DNA of 64,000 nucleotides. Origin: DASZUK01 sp963844575 (GTDB taxonomy: Bacteria > Actinomycetota > Acidimicrobiia > Acidimicrobiales > RAAP-2). Location: contig CAWJOU010000005.1 in NCBI GenBank assembly GCA_963844575.1, forward strand, positions 1,302,001-1,366,000, read 5' to 3'. The notes under the pieces are model-generated. The model searched no databases, had not been told where the DNA came from, and saw only the letters and a list, made by a program, of their open reading frames with translations. Positions 7,763 to 15,946 of the stretch are shown piece after piece (the first letter of the stretch is position 1; every line of letters starts with the position of its first letter). The position numbers and the translations under genes were made by a program.

Positions 7763-9178
7763 TCACTCGTCGGCGACGTCGATGTCGACGCCGGACGGGT
7801 CGCTGGCCGCCGGGTCGCCGGCAGCCGGCAGGGCCGGGCTGCTCACCGCGGGGAGGGTCATCTGGAAGGACGCGCCGCCGCCGGGAGCCTGGCCGGCGGT
7901 GGCGGTGCCACCTTCGGCGTCGGCGACCTGGGCGACGATGGCCAGCCCGAGCCCGGAGCCGGGCAGGGCGCGGGCGGCGGCGGCCCGGTAGAAGCGGTCG
8001 AAGACGTGCGGCAGATCCTCCGGTGAGATACCGGGGCCGTGGTCGCGGACGGTCACGACGCCGGCGACGCACCGGACCTCGACCTGACTGCCGTCGGGGC
8101 TCCACTTGAGGGCGTTGTCGAGCAGGTTCCCGACGGCCCGGGCGATCCGGTCCCGTTGCCCGCGTACCCAGCATGGCTCGGTGGCCAGGGCGAACCCGAC
8201 GTCGCGCGGCCGGCCGTGGGTGATGGCCACGGCGACCGCGTCCTCGACCAACCGATCGAGGCGGAAGGTGACCGGGGACGTCTGTCGCTGGTCGCCGCGG
8301 GCCAGTTCGGAGAGGTCGCCGACGAGGTTGGTCAGCTCGCCCATCTGGGTGAGCAGGTCGTCGACGAGCACGGCCCGGTCGCCGGGCGGCAGCTCGTCGA
8401 GCCGCCGGACGACCTCGAGGTTGGTGCGAAGGCTGGTGAGCGGCGTCCGCAGCTCGTGGCCGGCGTCGAGCACGAGCTGCCGCTGGGCCTCCTGCGAGCG
8501 GTCGAGGGCGGCGAGGAGGTGGTTGAAGGCCCGCCGGAGCCGGCCGAGCTCGTCGGTGCCGCCGGCGTCGAGCCGCCGGGACGTGTCGGTCGTCTCGGCG
8601 ACCTCTTCGACGGCCGCAGTCAGCTCGTCCAGCGGCACCAGCGCGGTGCGGCTGACCAGCCAGGCCAGCACGAACGCGAGGCCGATCCCGACGATGGCGA
8701 CGATGATGAGGATGAGGCCGAGGTGGGAGAGCTGGTGATCGACGCTGTCGAGCGGGAGCGCCACCTGGAGGGCGGCCGGCCCCGCGTACAGAAGGATGCC
8801 GACCTCGTTGCCGACGCTCACTGTGCCGGCGTTCTCGACGAGCTCGCGGTAGTCGTCGCCGTGCAGCGTGATCTCGGTGAAGTACGACGGCGCCTTGTTG
8901 GCCGCGACGGCCCGGACCTTGGCGGTCACCGGCAGATTGCTGCCGGACGACAGGACCTGGCCGGACGGCGCGGTGTACTGCACGCCGAGCCCCTTGACGC
9001 TGTTCTCGGTCACCCGCCCGCCGTGGGACAGGATGCTTGTCGCGGTTGTCCGCAGCGTCCCGTCGAGCGAGCTGATCAACGAGTTCCGGGCGGCGAAGTA
9101 GCTGGCCGCGCAGGCGGCCAGGACGGCGAGGACGACCGCGACGGTCGCCACCGCCACCAGCCGCGACCGGAAGGTCAC
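7763..9178 (-). CDS. Sensor histidine kinase, MprB-like
   Basis: 471 residues with the usual layout: TM1 at about 7-29, an extracellular sensor region of about 120 residues, TM2 near 153-177, a HAMP domain, HisKA with the phospho-acceptor in LVLDAGHELRTPL (His about 241), then HATPase_c with DNALKWSPDG (N box), VRDHGPGISPEDLPHVFDRFYR (G1/F box) and GSGLGLAIV (G2 box). A 50-residue Ala/Pro/Asp-rich tail follows. Its start overlaps the response-regulator stop by 4 bp, so the pair is one transcript reading regulator then kinase. Mycobacterial MprAB, which senses envelope stress, is the closest architecture I recognise; the true signal is unknown. Confidence 0.92.
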   Translation of the reverse strand: MTFRSRLVAVATVAVVLAVLAACAASYFAARNSLISSLDGTLRTTATSILSHGGRVTENSVKGLGVQYTAPSGQVLSSGSNLPVTAKVRAVAANKAPSYFTEITLHGDDYRELVENAGTVSVGNEVGILLYAGPAALQVALPLDSVDHQLSHLGLILIIVAIVGIGLAFVLAWLVSRTALVPLDELTAAVEEVAETTDTSRRLDAGGTDELGRLRRAFNHLLAALDRSQEAQRQLVLDAGHELRTPLTSLRTNLEVVRRLDELPPGDRAVLVDDLLTQMGELTNLVGDLSELARGDQRQTSPVTFRLDRLVEDAVAVAITHGRPRDVGFALATEPCWVRGQRDRIARAVGNLLDNALKWSPDGSQVEVRCVAGVVTVRDHGPGISPEDLPHVFDRFYRAAAARALPGSGLGLAIVAQVADAEGGTATAGQAPGGGASFQMTLPAVSSPALPAAGDPAASDPSGVDIDVADE

Positions 9179-9846
9179 GACTCGCGCAGCACGTAACCGA
9201 CCCCCCGCACGGTGTGCAGGTACCGGGACTCGCCGTCGGCCTCGGTCTTCCGGCGCAGGTAGCCGACATAGACGGCGAGCGAGTTGGTCCCCGAGTCGAA
9301 CGTGTAGCCCCAGACCCGGTCCAAGATGACGTCCCGGGTAAGCACCTGCCGGGGGTGGCGCAGGAGCAGCTCGAGCAGGTCGAACTCGATCCGCGTCAGC
9401 GTGAAGAGCCGGTCGCCCCGCCGGGCCTCGCGGGTCCCGAGGTCGAGCGAGAGGTCGCCGAAGCGGAGGACCTCGCCCTCGGCGCCGGACCGGCGCCGGA
9501 GGAGCGCCCGCAGCCGGGCCAGCAGCTCGGCCAGCGCGAACGGCTTGACGAGGTAGTCGTCGGCGCCGGCGTCGAGACCCTGGACACGGTCGTCGACCGC
9601 GTCACGGGCGGTCAGCATGAGGACCGGCGTGTCGTCGCCGGCCGACCGCAGCCGCCGGCAGACGGCCAGGCCGTCGAGGCCGGGGAGCCCGAGGTCGAGC
9701 ACGACCGCGTCCGGCGAGCCGAGGCTCAAGACCTGCAGCGCGGCCGGACCGTCGGCGGCCGTCTCGACCTCGTAGCCTTCCAGTCGCAGGGCGCGGTCGA
9801 GGGACGACCTGACCGCCGGGTCGTCGTCGACTACCAGGATCCGCAT
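9175..9846 (-). CDS. OmpR-family response regulator, MprA-like
   Basis: 223 residues. Receiver domain 1-115 with acidic pair DDD near 8-9, phosphorylated Asp 51 in VVLDLGLPGLDG, switch Thr in MLTARD and Lys 101 in DYLVKPF. The winged-helix output domain spans about 128-222, with LTRIEFDLLELLLRHP, VLDRVWGY and the wing HTVRGVGYVLRES. ATG start at 9846. It is the first gene of the two-gene operon with the kinase and should bind DNA as a phosphorylated dimer. Confidence 0.94.
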   Translation of the reverse strand: MRILVVDDDPAVRSSLDRALRLEGYEVETAADGPAALQVLSLGSPDAVVLDLGLPGLDGLAVCRRLRSAGDDTPVLMLTARDAVDDRVQGLDAGADDYLVKPFALAELLARLRALLRRRSGAEGEVLRFGDLSLDLGTREARRGDRLFTLTRIEFDLLELLLRHPRQVLTRDVILDRVWGYTFDSGTNSLAVYVGYLRRKTEADGESRYLHTVRGVGYVLRES

Positions 9847-10013
9847 GTGCCTGCCCTTCGTCCGCTCCCCACCCGTCCGGCCGTGGCGCGGAGCCTATCG
9901 GTGCCCTCCTACCGGGGCCGGTGGTCTTTGCAACTTCTTAGGTCGGTGGAGGTGCTTCAATTGGCCGGCGATCGGTCGCCGGTCCGGCCGGCGACCGGCC
10001 CGTCGCCAGTCAT

Positions 10014-10086
10014 TCCGGGGTAGTTCAATCGGCAGAACGCCGGCCTTTGGAGCCGGATGTTGGAGGTTCGAGCCCTCCCCCCGGAG
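10014..10086 (+). tRNA. tRNA-Gln (anticodon UUG)
   Basis: A 73-nt cloverleaf can be drawn: acceptor tccgggg/ccccgga, D stem gttc/gaac, anticodon stem ccggc/gccgg with loop ctttgga (anticodon TTG), T stem ggagg/cctcc with loop ttcgagc, and discriminator G. CCA is not encoded. The last 30 nt plus 3 flanking bases are duplicated at 12397-12429, marking it as an integration site. Confidence 0.96.
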
Positions 10087-10089
10087 CTT
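10057..10089 (+). repeat. attL-like 33-bp direct repeat (within tRNA-Gln)
   Basis: Runs from the variable loop of tRNA-Gln through the T arm and acceptor end to three bases past the gene. Identical to 12397-12429. The tRNA gene on this side remains complete. Confidence 0.85.
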
Positions 10090-10207
10090 AGAGCGCTGAA
10101 CTGGGAAAACACCTGGTTCAGGGGTGCCCGAACGGGCGGGCGTGCAACCTACGTGCAATAGCGATCGCGAAGATCACCACGGTCAGATATCAAGAAGGGT
10201 CGCAGCG

Positions 10208-10493
10208 ATGCCCGATCAGTTCGGTTGGCACCAGCAACGGTGGGGTGCCTCGGTTCAGGGACCGGCTGAGCGGTTCGTTTCGGATGCCACGGCTCTGCTG
10301 CTCGAACAGCGAGGTGAACTGCGGGCGTGGCGCCGCTTGCCGAGGCCCTTGGGCGATCCCAGTCATGGGTCTCGACTACGAGGCGGGTCAGCGCCGACTC
10401 GACCTGGTCGAGCTTCGCTCCATTTGCGGGGCCTACGGAATCACCCTGCGGCAGTTCGTCAACCGTTTCGAGAAGGCTCTCGGAGGCGGCTGA
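10208..10493 (+). pseudogene. Frameshifted Xre-family HTH regulator
   Basis: Three successive frames give one coherent small Xre protein: LLLEQRGELRA in the frame of the ATG at 10208, then PLAEALGRSQSWVS in the next frame (from about 10327), then YEAGQRRLDLVELRSICGAYGI to the TGA at 10491-10493. Intact relatives read AELAERLGRPQSFVSKYEAGERRLDV without interruption. Breaks fall near 10323 and 10372. The helix-turn-helix core is recognisable but no single frame encodes it, so the gene is dead unless both breaks are sequence errors. It is the first gene inside the tRNA-Gln island and may once have controlled it. Confidence 0.65.
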
Positions 10494-10573
10494 GACGCTC
10501 CCCGATCCCCTTTGAACCCTCGTAAGTACTGGCAACGGCTTGGTGTCCTCGCTCCGTGAGGGTGACGCAGACG

Positions 10574-10613
10574 CGACACCACCCCCAGGTTGACGACCGA
10601 GGGGGTGGTGTCG
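10574..10613. terminator. Perfect 13-bp hairpin, possible terminator
   Basis: Arms cgacaccaccccc (10574-10586) and gggggtggtgtcg (10601-10613) pair perfectly around a 14-nt loop. No T-run follows. It lies between the Xre remnant and the small membrane protein gene. Could be a terminator, a protected 3' end or an island-specific regulatory stem. Confidence 0.5.
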
Positions 10614-10723
10614 GGTCGAGGAACTGTTGTCCCTCTTGGTTCCCGCCAGTCGAATGTACGACCTTGTTGAGGTAAAAGGGCTGGGTAACTGCGATTTTCT
10701 TAGTTGGGGGTAGCGTCGCCTTG

Positions 10724-11014
10724 ATGATGTTCGCGACGGCCACCACAACCTCCGGCTCGGTGGCGCATCAGCTACTGATTTGGGCTCTCATCATGGCGGG
10801 CATGACGGTCGCTTCGGGCTCCATCCTGGTCATGCGCCGGTTCACGACGCGCACATTCGACAGGGCGCTCGGTACGGACCTGGCCAGCCGGCAAAGGCGC
10901 GTCTTTTACGAGGTCGCCCACCAGCGGGGCTACATCTATGCCATTGAGGGGCTCGTCGTCCTCACCTTCCTGTTGTTCCTGACGAGTGCCATCGCCGTAC
11001 TCGTCGGCGCGTAG
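10724..11014 (+). CDS. Hypothetical two-helix membrane protein (96 aa)
   Basis: I do not recognise a family. The protein has a hydrophobic helix at about residues 14-35 (QLLIWALIMAGMTVASGSILV), a basic central region (RRFTTRTFDRALGTDLASRQRR) and a second helix at about 73-95 (GLVVLTFLLFLTSAIAVLV). Both ends are probably on the same side of the membrane. Alternative in-frame starts are TTG 10721 and ATG 10727; a G-rich stretch about 15 bp upstream is the only ribosome-site candidate. It is cargo of the tRNA-Gln island. Confidence 0.6.
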   Translation: MMFATATTTSGSVAHQLLIWALIMAGMTVASGSILVMRRFTTRTFDRALGTDLASRQRRVFYEVAHQRGYIYAIEGLVVLTFLLFLTSAIAVLVGA

Positions 11015-11141
11015 CCCTCAGCTCGCCGAGCCAACGGTCAGCGTCGTCCCTCGGTGGTCTCCTTGGTGCGGGTGGCCAACCTGACCACCGCGAGCTGGGA
11101 GATCGAACAGAAACGGCCTCTCGTCGGCCGCGGCGAGGTAG

Positions 11142-11459
11142 AAAGACGGTGGTGTCTACGAGCCGAGCTGGTTCGACAGGCTGGCCAGGCGCTATCTCCG
11201 CTATCGACAAAGCGACTGGGGCAAGACGATCACTGACTGGGCCAGGGCGTCACGGTACTGGGGCGACCGAATGTACGGCCCACGCCCACAAGACCCCGCC
11301 GATTCCGTTCGGACCGGGGTCGAGCAGTACCTACACGATCGGGAGGATCCGGAAGAACAACCCTCCGAAGGACTACTCGCCCGAATAGTCTCGGCGGTGC
11401 CCCAACGAAGCGGATTGGGCTTCATCGGCGTAGCCGTGGGGATTGCTCGCCTCGCTTGA
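11142..11459 (+). pseudogene. Open protein-like frame without start codon
   Basis: From just after a TAG at 11139 the frame stays open to TGA 11457-11459 and reads like a real protein (YEPSWFDRLARRYLRYRQ, then DWARASRYWGDRMYG, acidic stretch, final GLGFIGVAVGIARLA). There is no ATG, GTG or TTG before the internal ATG at 11271. Amphipathic, Tyr/Trp/Arg-rich composition suggests genuine former coding sequence. Either the 5' end was lost or translation begins at a rare codon. Family unknown. Confidence 0.4.
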
Positions 11460-11463
11460 CACC

Positions 11464-11931
11464 ATGCAGGATGATGCGATGTTGGCAGCTTGGGGTGCAT
11501 TTCCTAAGGAGGTCCAGGACGCCCTCGCCGAGGACGAGCAGCCAATCGCCTTCACGTGGGCACACGTACCGCGTCGAGCGACCAGGCGCGGGACGTTCGT
11601 GTCGGTCCACCTAGTCGTTGGGATCGTTGACATGGCCCGTAGCCGAGCAGACACGAAGGCGATACGCGAACAGGAAGGGTTTCCGGCGGATCGGAGAATG
11701 GCGCTCTGCGTCACGTCAAAGAGGCTGCTCATCTGGAGAGCCACGGGGCACCCGCGAAGACTCGGACCGCTCTTGGGCCACGTTCCTCGAACACAGGTCG
11801 TGAAGGCGGACTTACCGTTCGTCGGCGGCGGCCGGTGGCGCACTGTCACCCTGACCGGCGAGAAGTGGCGCGTCTCCTTTCAGGTAGAGCGAGATGCCGC
11901 GGAAGCGTTCGTGCAGACTTTCTCTGGGTGA
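11464..11931 (+). CDS. Hypothetical protein, PH-like fold suspected
   Basis: About 155 residues from ATG 11464; an in-frame TTG at 11443 is the alternative. The second half alternates short beta-type strands: ALCVTSKRLLIWRATG, GPLLGHVPRTQVVKADLP, RTVTLTGEKWRVSFQVE, then a final helix DAAEAFVQTF. This is the pattern of bacterial PH-like domains ('v.vT.kRl.iw...'), seven strands plus a capping helix. No transmembrane segment or catalytic motif is seen. It is the last intact gene of the tRNA-Gln island. Confidence 0.6.
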   Translation: MQDDAMLAAWGAFPKEVQDALAEDEQPIAFTWAHVPRRATRRGTFVSVHLVVGIVDMARSRADTKAIREQEGFPADRRMALCVTSKRLLIWRATGHPRRLGPLLGHVPRTQVVKADLPFVGGGRWRTVTLTGEKWRVSFQVERDAAEAFVQTFSG

Positions 11932-12396
11932 GTGCCAGAGCAGAACCGGTGCGCCGAGCTGAAGCTCCGGGCCCAGCGCAGGCGGGAGATGTTGCAGCGA
12001 CCCCTGGCGTGCGATGCGCGTACCGAGGGATGGAGCAGGGTCGAGCCTTCGACGGAACCGACCTACATCCGCGCCGACCGACGAAGTAGCTGGACGCCGG
12101 GGCCGGCCAGTTCAGAGCGCCCGGTACTGCTTCCTCGCGACCGCGCTCAGTTGCGGCCGGCCAAGGCCGGACGACTGGATAATGGCCATCACTTTGCCCT
12201 TCGAGAAGGTCGCGGCCTCGAAGTTCGATCCGCTCGAGGTCGTGTGGCACGTCACGAGGTGGGCATTTGGAATGCCTTGGATGCCCGACTTGCTGAAGGC
12301 TGTCTTTTGAGTGGCTTGCGAGCAGAAGGAGTCACGACGTGACACCGTCACACCAGCTCACCTAGACAACCCCGGGTCGCCGTGTTGGACCTTCAA
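11932..12396. other. No convincing gene
   Basis: Some short frames are open on both strands but none has a credible start, ribosome site or recognisable motif. A stretch near 12182-12310 could encode a short Trp/Pro-rich peptide (MAITLPFEKVAASKF...), without support. I searched it for an integrase C-terminal motif and found none. Confidence 0.5.
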
Positions 12397-12429
12397 ATGT
12401 TGGAGGTTCGAGCCCTCCCCCCGGAGCTT
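12397..12429 (+). repeat. attR-like 33-bp direct repeat (tRNA-Gln 3' copy)
   Basis: Exact copy of 10057-10089. The match breaks on both sides (a instead of g upstream, c instead of a downstream), so it is a bounded duplication and not a second tRNA gene; the 5' two-thirds of a tRNA is absent here. Confidence 0.85.
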
Positions 12430-12478
12430 CTGCGGAGCTTCTGCCGTTCTGGCGATCTCGAAGTTCTGAGGGATGTAA

Positions 12479-12841
12479 GTGCGTTACACCCTGACGATAT
12501 GGTTGTCGCCGATGGTTCCCATCGACGATCCCTACAGGGAGCAGGCCGAGCGGGAGTTCTATGAGGATGTGGCTGAGGGCCGTACCGACCAGGTACGCCA
12601 GCCGAGCGCCTTTCTCGACGGTCGGTCGCTTCATGATGCGTGGACCGATGGCGATCACGAGATCGTCGAGAAATGGCTGGCCGAGGCGTACGCCCGGAAC
12701 GAAGTCGCGGCGGAACAGCTCCGCAACGATCCTCAGTTCGTGGAGATGATGCGCCGACGAATGGTCGAGATCGACGAACGCCAAGCGGAGGAGCAGGTCA
12801 AGCGCGATATCCGCGTTCGGCAGTTCCGCCGCACCGCCTGA
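12479..12841 (+). CDS. Hypothetical charged protein (120 aa)
   Basis: Starts at GTG 12479 behind a gaggga ribosome site. After a short N-terminal part (MRYTLTIWLSPMVPIDDPY) the protein is mostly predicted helix rich in Glu, Arg and Gln (REFYEDVAEGRTDQVRQ, EQVKRDIRVRQFRR). Not recognised. It lies just outside the right-hand att repeat, 10 bp upstream of the next small gene with which it probably forms a pair. Confidence 0.5.
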   Translation: MRYTLTIWLSPMVPIDDPYREQAEREFYEDVAEGRTDQVRQPSAFLDGRSLHDAWTDGDHEIVEKWLAEAYARNEVAAEQLRNDPQFVEMMRRRMVEIDERQAEEQVKRDIRVRQFRRTA

Positions 12842-12850
12842 TCGACCGTC

Positions 12851-13120
12851 ATGCTCCGGGAGACGGCTGAGCTGGACGCTTGGGCCGAGCGCGTCGAGCC
12901 ATCCGACTACGAGTGGCGCATGGTGGCTCGGTCCGTCTTTCGGATCGGCCGGCGACCGTGGCGAGCGCCGTCGATGCCTTGGCTACCGGCCGATGGTGGT
13001 CGGTGCGAGGCCCGCATCGTCGACGTTGAGGGGACGAGCCCGTTGGTCCAGATTGGCTATCGCCACTACTACGACGACGCCATCGTCGATCTCGTGGTCG
13101 TCGGGACGCTCACCGCGTAG
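12851..13120 (+). CDS. Hypothetical protein (89 aa)
   Basis: ATG 12851. Trp/Arg-rich N-terminal half (AWAERVEPSDYEWRMVARSVF) followed by strand-rich sequence (CEARIVDVEGTSPLVQIGYRHYYDDAIVDLVVVGTLTA). No family recognised. The closeness to the preceding gene suggests a two-gene unit. Confidence 0.5.
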   Translation: MLRETAELDAWAERVEPSDYEWRMVARSVFRIGRRPWRAPSMPWLPADGGRCEARIVDVEGTSPLVQIGYRHYYDDAIVDLVVVGTLTA

Positions 13121-13262
13121 AGCGCTCTGCGGGCCGGAGCCGTGTCGCCGTGCCCTACTCCGCCAGCGACCGCCTACGTTTGCCATCGACGAGGAGCGCT
13201 GTCACCCTGGTTGCAGGCCGGGTGGCGCGAACCGGGTGGCGCGGACGGAGGAGGTCCGGGAC

Positions 13263-14498
13263 GTGGCAGCAGGCGGCTCGAACGGAGCAACGACCGGACG
13301 ATGGCGTTGCCGCGTGCTGGCCGGGCTGGTCGCCGGCTGCCTGCTGGTGCCGATCTCGGCGTCGGCGGCCGGTGCCGCGGGAACAGGGAAGGCGACCTAT
13401 GCCACCAAGGTGAGCGGGTTGTGCCGTTCCTACGCGACGACGTTCGCGCAGGCCGGGGCCAAGGTCGGCTCGGGCAGCCCGTCGGGTGCCGCGGCCGCGG
13501 CCGCGCTCGCCAAGGCCGTCTCGAAGGCGCAGGCCGAGCTGCAGAAGATCACATCGGTCCCGAAGCCCAAGGCGCAGGCGGCGGCGCTGCGCGAGACCTT
13601 CGCGAAGGCCAAGAAGTTGCTCGCCCAGCTCGGTGCGCTGGCCGCGCCGGTGAAGGCGCACAACGAGCAGTCGGTCGCGGCGAAGTTGGCGGCGATCGAA
13701 CAGACGGAGGCGACACTCGCCAAGAAGTTCGGTTCGGTCGGTCTGGCCTCGTGCGCGACCGGCGCCTCGGCCACGACGTCCGGGAGCCAGCCGGTGTTGG
13801 ACGCGAGCGTGCTCGACTCGCCGGTCGGTGGCACCAGCGGCTACGGGCAGGTGAAGCCCGTCGGGATCGCCATCTCCGGAACGGGCGGCACCAACGAGGT
13901 CATCAACATCGTCTGGAGCTCGTGGGGCGGCGCGACGGCGACGGGCACTGGGACAGGGTGCGTCCTGCAATCGACAGGGATCGAAGCGAACTGCGCCCGG
14001 ACGCCGGCCGACGTCGTGGTGTACGAGCTCGGCTCGTGTTCGGGAAAGCCGGCCTATCTGGCCATGACGTGGTATTTCCCGAGCCTCGGCCAGTCGTTCA
14101 CACCCAGCACCGCGTCCCCCACACCGGTCGGCAGCTCCTGCCACACGACAGCTTCGGCTGGTTCGCCGACCACCTCGACGACGGCAGCTCCGCCGGCGAC
14201 CACGACCACCCCATCAACCGCCGCCGGCTCCGCGTCGGCGCCGTGCACCGCGACAGCCGTGACGACGGCGGTGAAGGCTGTCAACCACGACTTCTATTCC
14301 CTGTCCGGCTACGGGTGCACAGGTGACTTCGCGTACGCGGCGGCCACGGTCACCGGCACACAGACAGATAAGCCGATCGCCACAGTCACGCTGGTCCTGA
14401 TGGCCGAGAACGGTGCCTGGCAGGTCGTCTCCCGTTCGGACTGCACACAGAACCTCATCCCGGCGGGGATCTACCAGCCGGCCTGCGAGTCGAACTGA
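13263..14498 (+). CDS. Secreted Ala/Thr-rich protein
   Basis: 411 residues. GTG 13263 is chosen because a ggaggagg ribosome site ends a few bases upstream and a Sec signal follows directly (RWRCRVLAGLVAGCLLVPISASAAGAAG). Mature part: a Lys/Ala-rich helical region (about 40-160) with two Cys, a central beta-rich domain with paired Cys (GTGCVLQSTGIEANC, ELGSCSGKPAYLAM), a Thr/Ser/Pro linker, then a C-terminal domain of about 90 residues (VNHDFYSLSGYGCTGDFAYAAATV to YQPACESN) resembling small secreted domains of actinobacteria. Probably cell-wall or extracellular; function unknown. Confidence 0.7.
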   Translation: MAAGGSNGATTGRWRCRVLAGLVAGCLLVPISASAAGAAGTGKATYATKVSGLCRSYATTFAQAGAKVGSGSPSGAAAAAALAKAVSKAQAELQKITSVPKPKAQAAALRETFAKAKKLLAQLGALAAPVKAHNEQSVAAKLAAIEQTEATLAKKFGSVGLASCATGASATTSGSQPVLDASVLDSPVGGTSGYGQVKPVGIAISGTGGTNEVINIVWSSWGGATATGTGTGCVLQSTGIEANCARTPADVVVYELGSCSGKPAYLAMTWYFPSLGQSFTPSTASPTPVGSSCHTTASAGSPTTSTTAAPPATTTTPSTAAGSASAPCTATAVTTAVKAVNHDFYSLSGYGCTGDFAYAAATVTGTQTDKPIATVTLVLMAENGAWQVVSRSDCTQNLIPAGIYQPACESN

Positions 14499-14558
14499 CC
14501 CGGCGTCCGCCCACCGCCCGGTGGGCCGCCCGACGGTGTCGCCAGATGTCACGGGCGG

Positions 14559-15788
14559 CTACTCGGCGACGGTGACCGCTTCTCGACTCGGTCGGCTCGG
14601 TGATTGGCTCGCTAGTTGGGCCGGTGGTTGGGTCGGGCCGGATCGTCCGATCTTCCGGCCCACCGCGTTGGCGAGGCGGTGGCTCGGACGTTCGACGACG
14701 AAGTAGAAGCCGGCAGCGACGACGAGCGCGGCGGGGATCCCGACGGCCAACATCACCCCCACGTTGGGGTGGCCGCCGAGAAGGAGCGCCAGGGCCACGA
14801 GGACCGGCTCGTGGGTCAGGTACAGGCTGAAGGAGCGCTTGCCCACCCATTGGGTCGATCGGCGATCGAGGGCCCGCTCCAACCGCGGCCACGAAAGGAC
14901 CAGCCAGATCAGCATGGCTGCGCCGACGACGCCGGCGCCGTGACAGAGCGTCGCCACCGAGCCGGGGTAGTGGTTGCGGAGGGCGTGCACCTCGAGGCTC
15001 GAATCGGCCAGGACGACGGCCAAGGCGACCACTCCGGCCAGGAGCCACTTCGATCGCTCGACGACGAAACGGCCGGCCCGCAGCAGCGGGGTCTCGTAGG
15101 CGGCCATCAGCACGCCCATCCCGAACATCGGCAGGTACAGCACCGCGTTGCGTACCCCGACCGAGTGGACCTTGATGTCCACCACGCCGAGGACGAGGAT
15201 GCCCACCACGACCAGGCCGCGGGTCAAGGCCGAGGTCCGGAACGACCGGGCCAGCACGATGTAGAGCGGGAGACCCAGCGAGAACAGGACCTCCCACCGC
15301 AGCGACCACAGCGGTCCGTCGACCGTGTCCCCGATGTGCGGAAGGAGGGCGTCCTGGCCGATGTAGCTCCCCGTGCGGTTGACGTGGCCGTTGGTCCAGA
15401 GGCCCGACCCCGCCAGGCCGTGTCGGGAGACCAGACCGGTCATCACCACGGTGAACAGCAACGCCCCCCACAGCGGGAGATAGAGCCGGATGAGGCGACG
15501 GGGGTAGTAGGCCCGCCACGACGGGCTGGTGCCGCTCAAGAATGGCCGGGACAGGACGAAGCCGCTCAGCACGAAGAAGACGATCACCGCCTCCTTGCCG
15601 TTCCAGAGCAGCGAGACCGGCGTGTAGCTCAGCCACCAGGCCACCGAGCCCGAAGCCGGGTCGATGAACGCCGGCGTTGTCCCGAGGATGTGACTGAGGA
15701 CGACCGCCAGCGCGGCGATGCCGCGGAGGCCGTCGAGCGCGGTCAGTCGCCGGCGAGGCGGTGCCGCGACGTTTTCGCTTTGCTGCAT
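14559..15788 (-). CDS. Acyltransferase family 3 (OafA/YrhL-like) membrane protein
   Basis: About 409 residues. The start at ATG 15788 is preferred over an upstream one (15884) because gagga precedes it and homologues begin with the RRLTALDGLRGIAALAVVLSH motif. That motif carries the catalytic-type His of the family. At least nine hydrophobic helices follow, with FFVLSGFVLSRPFL and FSLYLTHEPVLV as further landmarks. These enzymes O-acylate sugars of surface polysaccharides, antibiotics or peptidoglycan at the membrane. The target here is unknown; the large glycan gene block downstream is a plausible context. Confidence 0.9.
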   Translation of the reverse strand: MQQSENVAAPPRRRLTALDGLRGIAALAVVLSHILGTTPAFIDPASGSVAWWLSYTPVSLLWNGKEAVIVFFVLSGFVLSRPFLSGTSPSWRAYYPRRLIRLYLPLWGALLFTVVMTGLVSRHGLAGSGLWTNGHVNRTGSYIGQDALLPHIGDTVDGPLWSLRWEVLFSLGLPLYIVLARSFRTSALTRGLVVVGILVLGVVDIKVHSVGVRNAVLYLPMFGMGVLMAAYETPLLRAGRFVVERSKWLLAGVVALAVVLADSSLEVHALRNHYPGSVATLCHGAGVVGAAMLIWLVLSWPRLERALDRRSTQWVGKRSFSLYLTHEPVLVALALLLGGHPNVGVMLAVGIPAALVVAAGFYFVVERPSHRLANAVGRKIGRSGPTQPPAQLASQSPSRPSREAVTVAE

Positions 15789-15946
15789 CAATATGGTCCT
15801 CGCTGTCGGATTGGCCGCCGACCGCGGCAGCCATTGACGAAAAGGGCGCGAAGAACCGCTTCTGATACGCAATCGGTTTTCCATACGGCGAGCCGACCAT
15901 GCCGCCGAGGCTGCCCGAGCTCGTCGACGGCGAGCGGTTCAGGCGG

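Larger units (their letters stand above)
10057..12429. mobile_element. Integrase-less island at tRNA-Gln
   Basis: The segment between two 33-bp identical repeats that match the 3' end of tRNA-Gln. The repeats span 10057-10089 and 12397-12429, giving about 2.34 kb per unit. Inside are a decayed Xre-type regulator, a small two-helix membrane protein, an open frame with no start, and a PH-like hypothetical protein. I see no integrase, excisionase or relaxase. Site-specific recombination at tRNA 3' ends is the established habit of tyrosine integrases, so the element was probably moved in trans or has lost its integrase by deletion. Confidence 0.7.

Noticed and set aside
8039..9196. Long plus-strand open frame of 385 codons opposite the histidine kinase
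   Set aside because: It is the antisense shadow of a clear HAMP-HisKA-HATPase gene; high GC makes such frames common.
11932..12396. Integrase remnant near the right att copy
   Set aside because: No R-H-R-Y tyrosine integrase motifs or serine recombinase motifs in any frame I could read.
12397..12429. Second tRNA-Gln gene
   Set aside because: Only the T arm and acceptor 3' strand are present; upstream sequence has no anticodon or D arm.
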